Origin: Paraglaciecola sp030730205
GTDB lineage: Bacteria; Pseudomonadota; Gammaproteobacteria; Enterobacterales; Alteromonadaceae
Direction of reading: 5' to 3'
Length of the DNA stretch: 64,000 nt
NCBI RefSeq assembly: GCF_052119645.1
Contig: NZ_JBGQOM010000001.1
Span: 496,001 to 560,000 of the forward strand
In this document: positions 52,822 to 61,561 of the stretch, piece after piece
Layout of the letters: each line of letters starts with the position of its first letter
Position numbering within the stretch: the first letter of the stretch is position 1
Program-made: the position numbers and the translations under genes
The notes under the pieces: model-generated
Databases searched by the model: none
Seen by the model: the letters and a program-made list of their open reading frames with translations, nothing else
What the model was told of the DNA's origin: nothing

Positions 52822-53991
52822 ATGGCAACAAGCAAAGTACGCATGGGCATGGTTGGTGGCGGCCAAGGCGCTTTTATTGGCGCAGTGCATCGCATGGCGG
52901 CCAATTTAGATGGCCAGATTGAGTTAGTTTGTGGAGCCTTCAGTTCAGATCCGCTAAAAAGTGCCCAGTCAGGTGCTGAGTTATTTATTCAGCCACAGCG
53001 TTGTTATCCATCCTATCAACAGATGATGAATGAAGAAGCCAAGCTCCCTGCCGAGCAACGCATGCAATTTGTAGTAATCGTTACGCCCAATCATCTGCAT
53101 TTTCCGGTCGCAAAAGCGGCGTTAGAAGCTGGCTTTCATGTACTCAGTGACAAACCAGCCACCTTTGATTTAAACCAAGCGCTAGCACTGGCCGATGTTG
53201 TGAAAGAATCAGGCAAGCTTTACGGCTTAACTCATACCTACAACGGTTACCCTTTAATTAAACAAGCAAAACATTTAGCCACCAGTGGTGCTCTAGGCAA
53301 AATCACCAAAATTGTAGTGGAATATAGTCAAGGGTGGCTAGCCAACAAAGACAATGATGGCGGCAAGCAAGCTGCGTGGCGCATCGACCCTAAGCAAGCG
53401 GGTATCAGTTGCTGTATGGGTGATATTGGCGTGCATGCAGCGAATCTTGCAGAGTATGTAACAGGTGCAAAAATCACCGAAATGTGCGCTGATTTAGGTT
53501 CGGTAGTGCCTGGCCGGTTGTTAGACGATGACGGCAGTATCTTACTAAGATTTGATAACAAGGCCCGAGGTGTGCTGTTGGCCAGTCAAATATCAAGCGG
53601 TGACGAAAATAACTTACGTTTGCGAGTTTATGGCGACAAAGCCAGCCTAGAATGGTCGCAACTTGAGCCAAACAGCTTATGGCTCAAATCTAATAGTGCC
53701 CCCACTCAATTAATTCGCACCGGAGTAGGCGAAATGTGTGCTGAAGCGCAAGCCGCCACGCGCACCCCTGCCGGTCATCCAGAGGGTTATTTAGAAGCAT
53801 TTGCCAATATTTACCTCAATTTTGTAAACCAAATTCGTGCCTTTGAAAACAAGCAAACTGCCACTAATGCCTTATTTGATGTGCCAGGTATTGATGAAGC
53901 CATTCGAGGCATGGCATTTATTGAAAACAGCGTGCTAGCCAGTGAATCTTCTGAAAAATGGCTACGCTTCACCACGACAGCAAAAGTTTAA
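52822..53991 (+). CDS. Gfo/Idh/MocA family oxidoreductase
   Basis: 389 residues. The Rossmann motif MVGGGQGAFIGAVHRMAA is at the N-terminus, followed by VTPNHLHF and the conserved LSDKPATFDLNQA (usually EKP). The catalytic-region pattern GDIGVHAANLAEYV (the D-x-x-x-H motif) is present. It is the first gene of the cluster, 11 bases before the next. Relatives oxidise or reduce sugars and inositols at C2 or C3. Here it probably reduces or oxidises a keto-sugar in the cytoplasm; there is no signal peptide. Confidence 0.9.
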   Translation: MATSKVRMGMVGGGQGAFIGAVHRMAANLDGQIELVCGAFSSDPLKSAQSGAELFIQPQRCYPSYQQMMNEEAKLPAEQRMQFVVIVTPNHLHFPVAKAALEAGFHVLSDKPATFDLNQALALADVVKESGKLYGLTHTYNGYPLIKQAKHLATSGALGKITKIVVEYSQGWLANKDNDGGKQAAWRIDPKQAGISCCMGDIGVHAANLAEYVTGAKITEMCADLGSVVPGRLLDDDGSILLRFDNKARGVLLASQISSGDENNLRLRVYGDKASLEWSQLEPNSLWLKSNSAPTQLIRTGVGEMCAEAQAATRTPAGHPEGYLEAFANIYLNFVNQIRAFENKQTATNALFDVPGIDEAIRGMAFIENSVLASESSEKWLRFTTTAKV

Positions 53992-54002
53992 GGACTCATA
54001 TC

Positions 54003-55055
54003 ATGCAGAAAATTCAAGGCCCAGGCATATTTTTAGCGCAATTTGCCGGCGATGACAGCCCCTTCAATAGTTTCCCCGAAATTTGCCAATGGGCCGCGAG
54101 TATTGGTTTTAAAGGGATTCAGATCCCTTCTTGGGACGGACGTCTATTTGACTTAAAAAAAGCAGCTGAAAGCCAAACCTATTGTGATGAGATTAAAGGT
54201 ATTGCCGCAAGCTATGGCCTAGTGATAACAGAACTATCGACCCATTTACAGGGGCAGTTAGTGGCCGTGAACCCTGCCTATGACACGATGTTTGATGGTT
54301 TTGCTCCAGTCGAGGTACACAACAACCCGAAGACGCGCACAGAATGGGCGATTCAACAAATGAAATACGCGGCTAAAGCCAGTCAGCGATTGAGCTTGAC
54401 TAGCCACGCAAGTTTTTCTGGCGCATTGTTATGGCACACGTTTTACCCTTGGCCGCAGCGACCTGCTGGTTTAGTTGAGCAAGGTTTTGCCGAACTTGGC
54501 AAACGCTGGTTGCCCATCTTAAACGCCTTTGATGAAGCAGGTGTGGATGTCTGTTACGAACTCCACCCTGGTGAAGATTTACATGATGGTGTGACCTTTG
54601 AACGCTTTTTAGACAATGTGGGGCAGCATAGCCGCGCCAATATACTCTATGACCCAAGCCACTTTGTATTGCAGCAACTTGACTACCTTGCGTTTATCGA
54701 TATCTATCATGAACGCATCAAAGCTTTTCATGTCAAAGATGCAGAGTTTACGCCTTCTGGTCGTGCAGGTGTGTACGGTGGTTATCAATCATGGATTGAC
54801 CGGCCAGGACGTTTTCGTTCTTTGGGCGACGGTCAAATTAATTTCAAAAGTATTTTTAGCAAACTGACCCAATATGACTATAGCGGCTGGGCTGTGATGG
54901 AATGGGAATGCTGTATCAAGCACCCCTTAGATGGCGCAGCAGAAGGCGCTAAATTTATTGCTGAACACCTTATTCGTCCCACTGAAAAAGCCTTTGACGA
55001 TTTTGCGGGTCAAGGTGAAGACCTTGCATTAAACAACAAAATACTCGGCCTTTAA
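54003..55055 (+). CDS. cytoplasmic sugar isomerase/epimerase-like TIM barrel
   Basis: 350 residues from ATG 54003. This is the xylose-isomerase-like TIM barrel (AP endonuclease 2 superfamily). The metal ligands appear in CYELHPGEDLHDG, YDPSHFVLQQ, FHVKDAEF and VMEWECCIKHP. There is no signal peptide. It sits between the Gfo/Idh and MFS genes with short gaps (11 and 16 bases), so they share one transcript. Such proteins isomerise sugars or, in 3-keto-sugar pathways, catalyse beta-elimination. The reaction cannot be assigned by sequence alone. Confidence 0.88.
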   Translation: MQKIQGPGIFLAQFAGDDSPFNSFPEICQWAASIGFKGIQIPSWDGRLFDLKKAAESQTYCDEIKGIAASYGLVITELSTHLQGQLVAVNPAYDTMFDGFAPVEVHNNPKTRTEWAIQQMKYAAKASQRLSLTSHASFSGALLWHTFYPWPQRPAGLVEQGFAELGKRWLPILNAFDEAGVDVCYELHPGEDLHDGVTFERFLDNVGQHSRANILYDPSHFVLQQLDYLAFIDIYHERIKAFHVKDAEFTPSGRAGVYGGYQSWIDRPGRFRSLGDGQINFKSIFSKLTQYDYSGWAVMEWECCIKHPLDGAAEGAKFIAEHLIRPTEKAFDDFAGQGEDLALNNKILGL

Positions 55056-55071
55056 CATAAGAGAAATAATA

Positions 55072-56307
55072 ATGAACGCCACACATACCATTTCAGATAA
55101 AACGGCTAAACGGGTTTTTAACATTAGTTGTATAGCGCTTATCGTTACTGCCATGACCTTTGCTATTCGCGCAGGCATTTTAGGAGAGTTAGGCCAACAA
55201 TACGGCTTAAGCGGCAAAGAGCTGGGCTGGATTGCCAGCATGGCCTTTTTAGGTTTTCCTTTGGCAATGATGTTTGGTGGGGCTTTGTATAATGCCATAG
55301 GTGCCAAACTTATCGTTTGGTTAGCATTCATTGGTCATGCCTTAGGTTTGATCTTAACCATTGTGGCCGATGGCTTTTGGGGTTTGATGATTTCAACCTT
55401 TTTAGTGGGGTTTGCCAATGGTTTGGTCGAAGCAGGCTGTAACCCTATTATTGCCCAGTTATTTCCTGATAATAAAACCACCATGTTGAACAAGTTTCAC
55501 GTTTGGTTCCCAGGGGGTATCGTAATTGGCTCATTAGTTTCCGCCGGTATGACGCAATTAGGTTTAGGCTGGGAAGCGCAAGTCGCCACCATGTTAATCC
55601 CTACCGCAATTTACGGTTTCTTGATGCTTGGTTTTGAGTTTCCTGAGCTAGAGAGCGAAGTAGACTCCACCAGCGGCAATTTAAAAGCCTTGGTTAATCC
55701 AATCTACATCTTTTTAGCAGTATGCATGACCATGACTGCAGTCAGCGAATTTGGTCCGGGGCAGTGGATTAATCAAATACTCAGTGCATCAGGTGCCACC
55801 CCTATGCTTATTTTGGCGCTAATTACTGGGATCATGGCCTTGGGTCGATTTTACGCAGGTCCCTTAGTCCATAAACTTAGTCCTCCCGGGGTGTTGTTTG
55901 TGTCAGCAATATTAGCAAGTTTAGGCCTTTTCTTAATGACCCAGTTACAAGGTACGGCCGTGTATTTTGCCGCGGTTGTGTTTGCCTTAGGCATTACTTA
56001 CTTCTGGCCAACCATGATTGGTTGTACCAGCGAATACACGCCCAAAACAGGGGCCCTAGGTATGTCACTAATGGGTGGTGCAGGTATGTTTGCTATGGGC
56101 ATTTGGAACCCTATCATTGGCGGTTGGATAGATTCAGCCACGACAGAAGCGCAAGCGGCGGGCCTTACTGGTAATGAATTAGTGTTAGCATCAGGCCATG
56201 CAGCCTTAAACAATTTAATTGTATTCCCTCTGGTGTTAATTGTAGCTTTTGGTGGGTTCTATTGGTTTATGCGTAACAAACAGCCCCTATCTGCACACCA
56301 TGAATAA
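55072..56307 (+). CDS. MFS sugar-type transporter
   Basis: 411 residues with about 12 membrane segments. The loop 2-3 region (IGAKLIVWLAFIGHALGL) and NGLVEAGCNPIIAQLFPDN resemble the fucose/glucose FHS-like branch of the MFS. It follows the isomerase gene by 16 bases. Its coding end is immediately followed by the next gene, whose ribosome site lies across the stop. It probably imports the oxidised or cleaved sugar made in the periplasm. Confidence 0.88.
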   Translation: MNATHTISDKTAKRVFNISCIALIVTAMTFAIRAGILGELGQQYGLSGKELGWIASMAFLGFPLAMMFGGALYNAIGAKLIVWLAFIGHALGLILTIVADGFWGLMISTFLVGFANGLVEAGCNPIIAQLFPDNKTTMLNKFHVWFPGGIVIGSLVSAGMTQLGLGWEAQVATMLIPTAIYGFLMLGFEFPELESEVDSTSGNLKALVNPIYIFLAVCMTMTAVSEFGPGQWINQILSASGATPMLILALITGIMALGRFYAGPLVHKLSPPGVLFVSAILASLGLFLMTQLQGTAVYFAAVVFALGITYFWPTMIGCTSEYTPKTGALGMSLMGGAGMFAMGIWNPIIGGWIDSATTEAQAAGLTGNELVLASGHAALNNLIVFPLVLIVAFGGFYWFMRNKQPLSAHHE

Positions 56308-56317
56308 GGAAAACCTT

Positions 56318-57256
56318 ATGTCAACGCATCAAGATAAAGTCATTCAGAATATGTCGCTGCCTGCTTCACGGCGTCAATTATTAAAAAATATTGCAGTCAG
56401 TGCGGCGGGCGCTGGATTGCTGTCTCACACATCTTTTTCAAACGCGCTAGAAATGACGTCATCAACATCAACTGATACCCCGCTTAAGGGCAATGTACTT
56501 CACTCTGTTAGTCGCTGGACTTACGGTGATTTATCGATCGCAGAATTATGCCAAACCGTTAAAACCTTGGGTTTTAACGCCATCGATTTAGTTGGCCCAG
56601 AAGACTGGCCCACGCTTAAAGAATTTGGCATCGACTCTTCTATGTGTAATGGCGCAGAACTGAATTTGACCGATGGTTGGGGCGATTCACAATTCCATGC
56701 CCAGCTTATTGAACGTTATCAGCGCCATATTGATTTGGTGGCCGATGCGGGTTACACCAACTTGATTTGCTTCAGTGGCAATAAACGGGGTATTGATCCA
56801 CAGGTCGGCTTGCAAAATGCTGTCAAAGGGCTAAAACACATTATGCCTCACGCTGAAAAGCGTGGTGTTGTTATCCAAATGGAACTGTTCAACAGCAAAG
56901 TCGATCATCCCGACTATTTTGCCGACAATTCTGCTTGGGGTATTGAGCTATGTAAGCAATTAGGGTCAGACCACTTTAAGTTGTTGTACGACATTTATCA
57001 TATGCAAATCAATGAAGGTGACATCATTCGCACCATCAATGAAAACCATCAATATTTTGGCCATTACCACACCGCGGGCGTGCCTGGTCGACATGAAATC
57101 GATGATTCACAAGAGCTGTTTTACCCCGCGATTGCTCGCGCAATTGTCGCGACAGGCTTCAAGGGCTATCTAGCTCAAGAGTTTATTCCAACCCCAGCCG
57201 ACAAAGCAGGCAAAATTGAGTCACTGCGTCAGGCTATTCATATTTGCGATGTGTAA
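56318..57256 (+). CDS. Tat-exported hydroxypyruvate-isomerase-like TIM barrel
   Basis: 312 residues from ATG 56318 (AAGGA 8 bases upstream); an ATG at 56300 overlaps the MFS stop but has no ribosome site. A twin-arginine signal is visible: SRRQLLKNIAVSAAGAGLL. The mature part is a hydroxypyruvate isomerase-family TIM barrel with metal ligands in VIQMELFNSKVDH, LYDIYHMQ, GHYHTAGVPGRHEID and LAQEFIPT. It is unlike most family members in being exported with its cofactor, which suits a periplasmic step on a keto-sugar. Confidence 0.88.
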   Translation: MSTHQDKVIQNMSLPASRRQLLKNIAVSAAGAGLLSHTSFSNALEMTSSTSTDTPLKGNVLHSVSRWTYGDLSIAELCQTVKTLGFNAIDLVGPEDWPTLKEFGIDSSMCNGAELNLTDGWGDSQFHAQLIERYQRHIDLVADAGYTNLICFSGNKRGIDPQVGLQNAVKGLKHIMPHAEKRGVVIQMELFNSKVDHPDYFADNSAWGIELCKQLGSDHFKLLYDIYHMQINEGDIIRTINENHQYFGHYHTAGVPGRHEIDDSQELFYPAIARAIVATGFKGYLAQEFIPTPADKAGKIESLRQAIHICDV

Positions 57257-57312
57257 ACATGTCTGAATTACACATTCATCAAATGAAACTAGCAGATTAA
57301 CTGAGAAAATTT

Positions 57313-58998
57313 ATGGCAAATAATAACTATGATGCAATCGTTGTCGGCTCTGGCATCAGTGGCGGTTGGGCGGCAAAAGAATTAGCAGAAAAAGGCCTTA
57401 AGGTATTGATGCTCGAACGAGGCCGTAACATTGAACATATTAAGGATTACACCAATGCCTTTCATGAGGCGTGGGATTATCCTCACCGAGGTTTAGCAAC
57501 CCAGCAAATGAAGGCTGATTTTCCTAAACTCGCTCGCGAATATACCCTCAACGAGCCAACGCAAGGTATGTGGGCAACGGACAAAGAACATCCTTATACA
57601 GAGGTGAAACGCTTTGACTGGTTTAGAGGTTATCACATGGGTGGGCGCTCTTTGTTATGGGGACGTCAAAGCTACCGCTGGAATGCAGAAGACTTTACTG
57701 CCAACGCGAAAGACGGCATTGCTATTGATTGGCCAATTCGCTACGAAGACTTGGCGCCGTGGTATGACTATGTTGAAAAATTTGCCGGCATTGCAGGCAC
57801 TAGAGAAGGTTTAGACGTTCTACCTGATGGTCAGTTTTTACCACCTGTACCATTAAATATGGTTGAAAAAGACGTGGCCAAACGCATCGAAAAAGCCTAC
57901 AAAGGCATGCGTCATATGATCCACAGCCGCACCGCCAATATTACTCAAGCCATGCCTGAACAAAACCGCGTAGGCTGTCAGTATCGCAATAAATGCTGGC
58001 TAGGGTGTCCGTTTGGCGGGTATTTCAGTACACAGTCTTCTACGCTTCCTGCTGCCATGGCTACCGGAAATTTAACCGTTCGTCCATTTTCCATAGTCAC
58101 CCAAGTGCTGTATGACAAGGACAGTAAAAAAGCGACGGGCGTTGAAGTTCTCGATGCCCAAACGAATCAAACTTATGTTTTTACCAGTAAAATTATTTTC
58201 TTGAATGCCTCTACCTTGAATTCCACTTGGATCATGATGAATTCCGCTACCGATGTGTGGCAAGACGGCTTAGGTTCAAGCTCTGGCGAACTCGGCCACA
58301 ATGTGATGGATCATCATTTATCAGTAGGCGCGCAAGGCACCGTAGAAGGATTTGAAGACAAGTATTACTCCGGTCGTCGGCCTTGTGGCTTTTATATTCC
58401 AAGGTACCGCAATTGGGGGAGTGACAAACGTGATTATGTACGTGGTTTTGGCTACCAAGGCTCAGCATCTCGTTCGAATTGGCAGAGTAATGTGGCTGAA
58501 TTAGGCGTGGGTGCTGACTTTAAAAATGCCTTGGCCGAGCCAGGTGCATGGAATATCGGCATGGGCGGTTTTGGCGAAATTTTACCCGATCACAAAAATA
58601 AAGTGAGCTTAGACAAATCCGTAAAAGACAAATGGGGCTTGCCAGTGCTGTCGATGGATGCGGAGCTACAAGCAAACGAATTGCGCATGCGTAAAGACAT
58701 GAAACAAGATGCCATGGATATGTTAGAGGCGGCTGGGGTTAAAAACATTCGCGGATGGGATGGTGAATCCCCCATTGGTAAAGGCATTCATGAAATGGGT
58801 ACTGCTCGGATGGGCAACGATCCAAAAACCTCCGTACTCAATAAGCACAACCAAGTGTGGGACGCACCCAACGTATTTGTTACCGATGGAGCCTGTATGA
58901 CTTCAGCATCATGCGTTAATCCATCTTTGACTTATATGGCAATGACCGCACGAGCGACGCATTTTGCGGTAGAAGAATTGAAAAAGAGGAATCTATAA
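57313..58998 (+). CDS. GMC oxidoreductase, sugar/glycoside dehydrogenase large subunit
   Basis: 561 residues. The FAD motif VVGSGISGGWAAKELAEKG starts the protein. The Cys-rich segment CQYRNKCWLGCPFGGY is seen in gluconate/sorbitol-type dehydrogenases. The GMC C-terminal block has candidate catalytic His493 (GIHEMGTARMG) and Asn536 (CVNPSLT). There is no signal peptide; related enzymes are exported as hitchhikers with a Tat-bearing small subunit, which is the next gene (start overlaps this stop by one base). Likely role: C3 oxidation of glycosides. Confidence 0.92.
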   Translation: MANNNYDAIVVGSGISGGWAAKELAEKGLKVLMLERGRNIEHIKDYTNAFHEAWDYPHRGLATQQMKADFPKLAREYTLNEPTQGMWATDKEHPYTEVKRFDWFRGYHMGGRSLLWGRQSYRWNAEDFTANAKDGIAIDWPIRYEDLAPWYDYVEKFAGIAGTREGLDVLPDGQFLPPVPLNMVEKDVAKRIEKAYKGMRHMIHSRTANITQAMPEQNRVGCQYRNKCWLGCPFGGYFSTQSSTLPAAMATGNLTVRPFSIVTQVLYDKDSKKATGVEVLDAQTNQTYVFTSKIIFLNASTLNSTWIMMNSATDVWQDGLGSSSGELGHNVMDHHLSVGAQGTVEGFEDKYYSGRRPCGFYIPRYRNWGSDKRDYVRGFGYQGSASRSNWQSNVAELGVGADFKNALAEPGAWNIGMGGFGEILPDHKNKVSLDKSVKDKWGLPVLSMDAELQANELRMRKDMKQDAMDMLEAAGVKNIRGWDGESPIGKGIHEMGTARMGNDPKTSVLNKHNQVWDAPNVFVTDGACMTSASCVNPSLTYMAMTARATHFAVEELKKRNL

Positions 58999-59609
58999 TG
59001 GAGAGACGTAATCTACTCAAAATGATCGCAGCGGCCACTGGGGTTGCGATGGTAGGCGGTAGAGCTTTTGCCTATGAACTTCACAGCCCTGTGCCTTTAT
59101 CTTCAACAGTATTTTCATCAGATGATGTGATGTTATTTAATGAGGTGGCCGACGTAATTATCCCTCGCACTGATACCCCAGGAGCTAAAGATGCCAATGT
59201 CGGTTTGATGGCACTCATCTTAGCCAATGATTGTTACACCCAAGAGGAACGTAGCGCTCTAGTTCAGGGTTTAGTGACTATTGATCAGCAGGCTCAGCAG
59301 CGTTTTGGTAAGCCCTATTTATTGCTCGACACTGCGCAAAAGCTGCAATACGTAACGCAGTTAGATGAGGACGCTAAGCTAGCTAATAACCAGCAAGAGT
59401 TGTTCTATTTGTCGTCTAAACCCTACGATAAGGATCGTGATGAAAACGCCGCAACGCCACATTTTTTCACTTTGATAAAACAACTAACCCTGTTTAGCTT
59501 TTTTACCTCAAAGTTAGGCGCTACCGAAGTGCTGCGTTTTGAGGCTATTCCGGGTAAATACAATGGAGAATTAGATTACAAAAAAGGTGATCGAGCCTGG
59601 GCAACGTAA
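58998..59609 (+). CDS. gluconate 2-dehydrogenase subunit 3-like small subunit
   Basis: 203 residues. A Tat signal opens it: MERRNLLKMIAAATGVAMVGG, cleavage near GRAFA. The subunit-3 family (PF13618) is recognised by LFNEVADVIIPRTDTPGAKDANV, a central helical part, and the conserved FFTLIKQLTLFSFFTS. It starts on the last base of the GMC gene (TAATG). It should carry the flavin subunit across the membrane and help form the active dehydrogenase. No cytochrome c subunit follows, unlike gluconate dehydrogenase. Confidence 0.92.
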   Translation: MERRNLLKMIAAATGVAMVGGRAFAYELHSPVPLSSTVFSSDDVMLFNEVADVIIPRTDTPGAKDANVGLMALILANDCYTQEERSALVQGLVTIDQQAQQRFGKPYLLLDTAQKLQYVTQLDEDAKLANNQQELFYLSSKPYDKDRDENAATPHFFTLIKQLTLFSFFTSKLGATEVLRFEAIPGKYNGELDYKKGDRAWAT

Positions 59610-59661
59610 TCTACAGATGACGCTATATGACGAGCCAAATATATAAAGTAAAGGTGAAAAC

Positions 59662-60420
59662 ATGAAAAAATTACCCATAGCAGTAGCAACAGTCGGTTTG
59701 CTTGCTAGCACAAGTTATATAACAGTTTACGCGGAAGAAAAGGCCCTAGAACCCTGGCAAGAAGCGGAAAAAACTGAAGTCTGGAGCCCTGTTCCTCCAA
59801 TTGTGAGTACCCTGCCCGGTCAAGTCCCTTCAGATGCTATCGTATTGATTGATAGCCAAAACTTAGATCAATGGGAAACGCTAGACGGTGGTGTGCCAGA
59901 GTGGACCATTGATAATGGCAAAGTTACCGTCAAACCCGGAACCGGTGACATTAAAAGCAAACAAGCATTTTGTGACGTGCAATTGCATATGGAATGGCAA
60001 GTACCGCAACCCTCAGCTGACATGAAGGGCCAGCAACGTAATAACAGCGGCATTTTTTTTCAACAACGTTATGAAATCCAAGTATTAGATTCTTATAACA
60101 ATCCTACTTATTCCAATGGCCAAGCAGCGTCGGTTTATAAGCAAACCATTCCTTTAGCCAACGCAATGCGCCCGCCGCAAACGTGGCAGGTGTATGACAT
60201 CATCTATAAAGCACCACGGTTTGAAGGGGAAAAGCTCAGCACGCCCGGTTATGTGACCGTGATTCATAATGGGGTAGTTGTGCAAAATCATACGGAAATT
60301 CAAGGTAGTACTGAATGGATTGGTGCGCCTAAATACGTGGCCCATGGTTGTGCCCCTTTGCAATTGCAAGATCATGGCAACTTAGTCAGCTTCCGCAATA
60401 TGTGGGTTCGTGAATTGTAA
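59662..60420 (+). CDS. 3-keto-disaccharide hydrolase (DUF1080)
   Basis: 252 residues with a signal peptide (MKKLPIAVATVGLLASTSYI, cleavage near VYA). The DUF1080 / 3-keto-disaccharide hydrolase fold (PF06439) is visible: LIDSQNLDQWETLDGG, WTIDNGKVTVKPGTGDI, NNSGIFFQQRYEIQVLDSY, PQTWQVYDIIYKAPRF. In Bacteroides this domain hydrolyses 3-keto-glycosidic bonds. It is the last gene of the seven-gene cluster and would cut the C3-oxidised glycoside in the periplasm. A hairpin shared with the opposing gene follows. Confidence 0.9.
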   Translation: MKKLPIAVATVGLLASTSYITVYAEEKALEPWQEAEKTEVWSPVPPIVSTLPGQVPSDAIVLIDSQNLDQWETLDGGVPEWTIDNGKVTVKPGTGDIKSKQAFCDVQLHMEWQVPQPSADMKGQQRNNSGIFFQQRYEIQVLDSYNNPTYSNGQAASVYKQTIPLANAMRPPQTWQVYDIIYKAPRFEGEKLSTPGYVTVIHNGVVVQNHTEIQGSTEWIGAPKYVAHGCAPLQLQDHGNLVSFRNMWVREL

Positions 60421-60441
60421 TTAAGCGAGCAGAAAAATAAT

Positions 60442-60470
60442 CGCCAGTGGCTAAACTGGCGGTTTATTTT
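60442..60470. terminator. bidirectional terminator
   Basis: CGCCAGT (60442-60448) and ACTGGCG (60455-60461) with a 6-base loop, followed by a T-rich run on the plus strand and preceded by an A-rich run. It ends the sugar cluster. It overlaps the last codons of the opposing MBL gene. Confidence 0.8.
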
Positions 60471-61216
60471 CTACTTCTGAGCCACAACTTGGCTTTAATT
60501 TTTGTTGCGCGCCACGGTGTTTGCGGAAGACGCGGAGCAACCGTAGTAAGGTGTTCATACTCACTAGTACTTAAATTTACTTCACCAGAGTGGGCTAACC
60601 ACAACGCATCGAGCTGCATACCGATGACCTTTTGTAATGAAGCGCGATATTGATTGGGATGGAATACAGGAAAGGGCGGAATAAAGCGATTTTTTACCTT
60701 AACAATTAAATCTGCTACATACATACGATTACTCGGTATATGCAATAAAGAGATATCTCTATCGGTATGACCTGGTGTTGTGACCGTTCGCCACTCAGCA
60801 AAGTAAGGTAAGACCTCACCATCATTCAACTCAAAATCAGGGTACAAGAATGGTGAATACCACAAATTCTTCCTTGGCTTACCCAAGCGACCTGCAACCC
60901 AACCCGCTAATAACAAGTCAGTCAGATGCAATAAACGGCCCCCCACGCCCCGATACCAATGTGTAGTGGTTTTCGCCGACGCAATTTTACAGCCTGTCAA
61001 CGCCCGTAACTTATGTGCAGCACCTGCATGGTCAGGATGCATATGAGTGACAACAACCAATTTCAAGTCATTAAATGGACGGGACAACTCTTCAGTAATA
61101 AAAAGTTTAAGCATGTCAATATCAGCTCGGCAACAGCCATCAAGAAGCAACAGCCCTTCAGGATATTCGACTAAATACACACACTGTATGTAGCCTTGTA
61201 GCTGATGTAATTTCAA
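60464..61216 (-). CDS. MBL fold metallo-hydrolase
   Basis: 250 residues. The metallo-beta-lactamase motif HMHPDH (His58, His60, Asp62, His63) is complete, with later ligand regions TTPGHTDRDISLLH and LWLAHSGEVN. No signal peptide. The start is TTG at 61216, 6 bases after the stop of a 57-residue gene in the same frame, so expression is probably coupled. The substrate is unknown; this group includes glyoxalase II-like and lactonase-like enzymes. Confidence 0.88.
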   Translation of the reverse strand: MKLHQLQGYIQCVYLVEYPEGLLLLDGCCRADIDMLKLFITEELSRPFNDLKLVVVTHMHPDHAGAAHKLRALTGCKIASAKTTTHWYRGVGGRLLHLTDLLLAGWVAGRLGKPRKNLWYSPFLYPDFELNDGEVLPYFAEWRTVTTPGHTDRDISLLHIPSNRMYVADLIVKVKNRFIPPFPVFHPNQYRASLQKVIGMQLDALWLAHSGEVNLSTSEYEHLTTVAPRLPQTPWRATKIKAKLWLRSRK

Positions 61217-61222
61217 AAGGTA

Positions 61223-61396
61223 TTATCGACTCTCAGTAACGTTAGCTTGCTTTTCAATGTACTCTATGGCTTTTTGCAAACTTCCAAAAGCATTAATTAG
61301 ATTTTGACGTCCCTTTTGCATTAATTCTGGATTATCTTTTTCGGACATCATCCAAACCCATGTTCGTATCAATGACTCAGGCGGTATTTTATGCAT
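61223..61396 (-). CDS. small soluble protein before the MBL hydrolase gene
   Basis: A 57-residue frame from ATG 61396 (GGGAAG 6 bases upstream) to TAA 61223. The sequence is MHKIPPESLIRTWVWMMSEK, then DNPELMQKGRQNLINAFGSL and a helical end IEYIEKQANVTESR. It looks like a real soluble helical protein; the family is not recognised. It lies six bases before the MBL hydrolase gene, so both probably come from one transcript. Confidence 0.65.
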   Translation of the reverse strand: MHKIPPESLIRTWVWMMSEKDNPELMQKGRQNLINAFGSLQKAIEYIEKQANVTESR

Positions 61397-61561
61397 AATG
61401 ACTTCCCACGTAGATAGGTGACAAAAGTGATTCTAAGGCGCCATTATATAATGTACACCCAGGTCATTCGAGTACACTTTTTAATAAATTCAATCACTTG
61501 GGTAATAATTACGCCCAATTTGAGCATTTATTTTAATTAAGGGATAAGCACACTTCATCTT

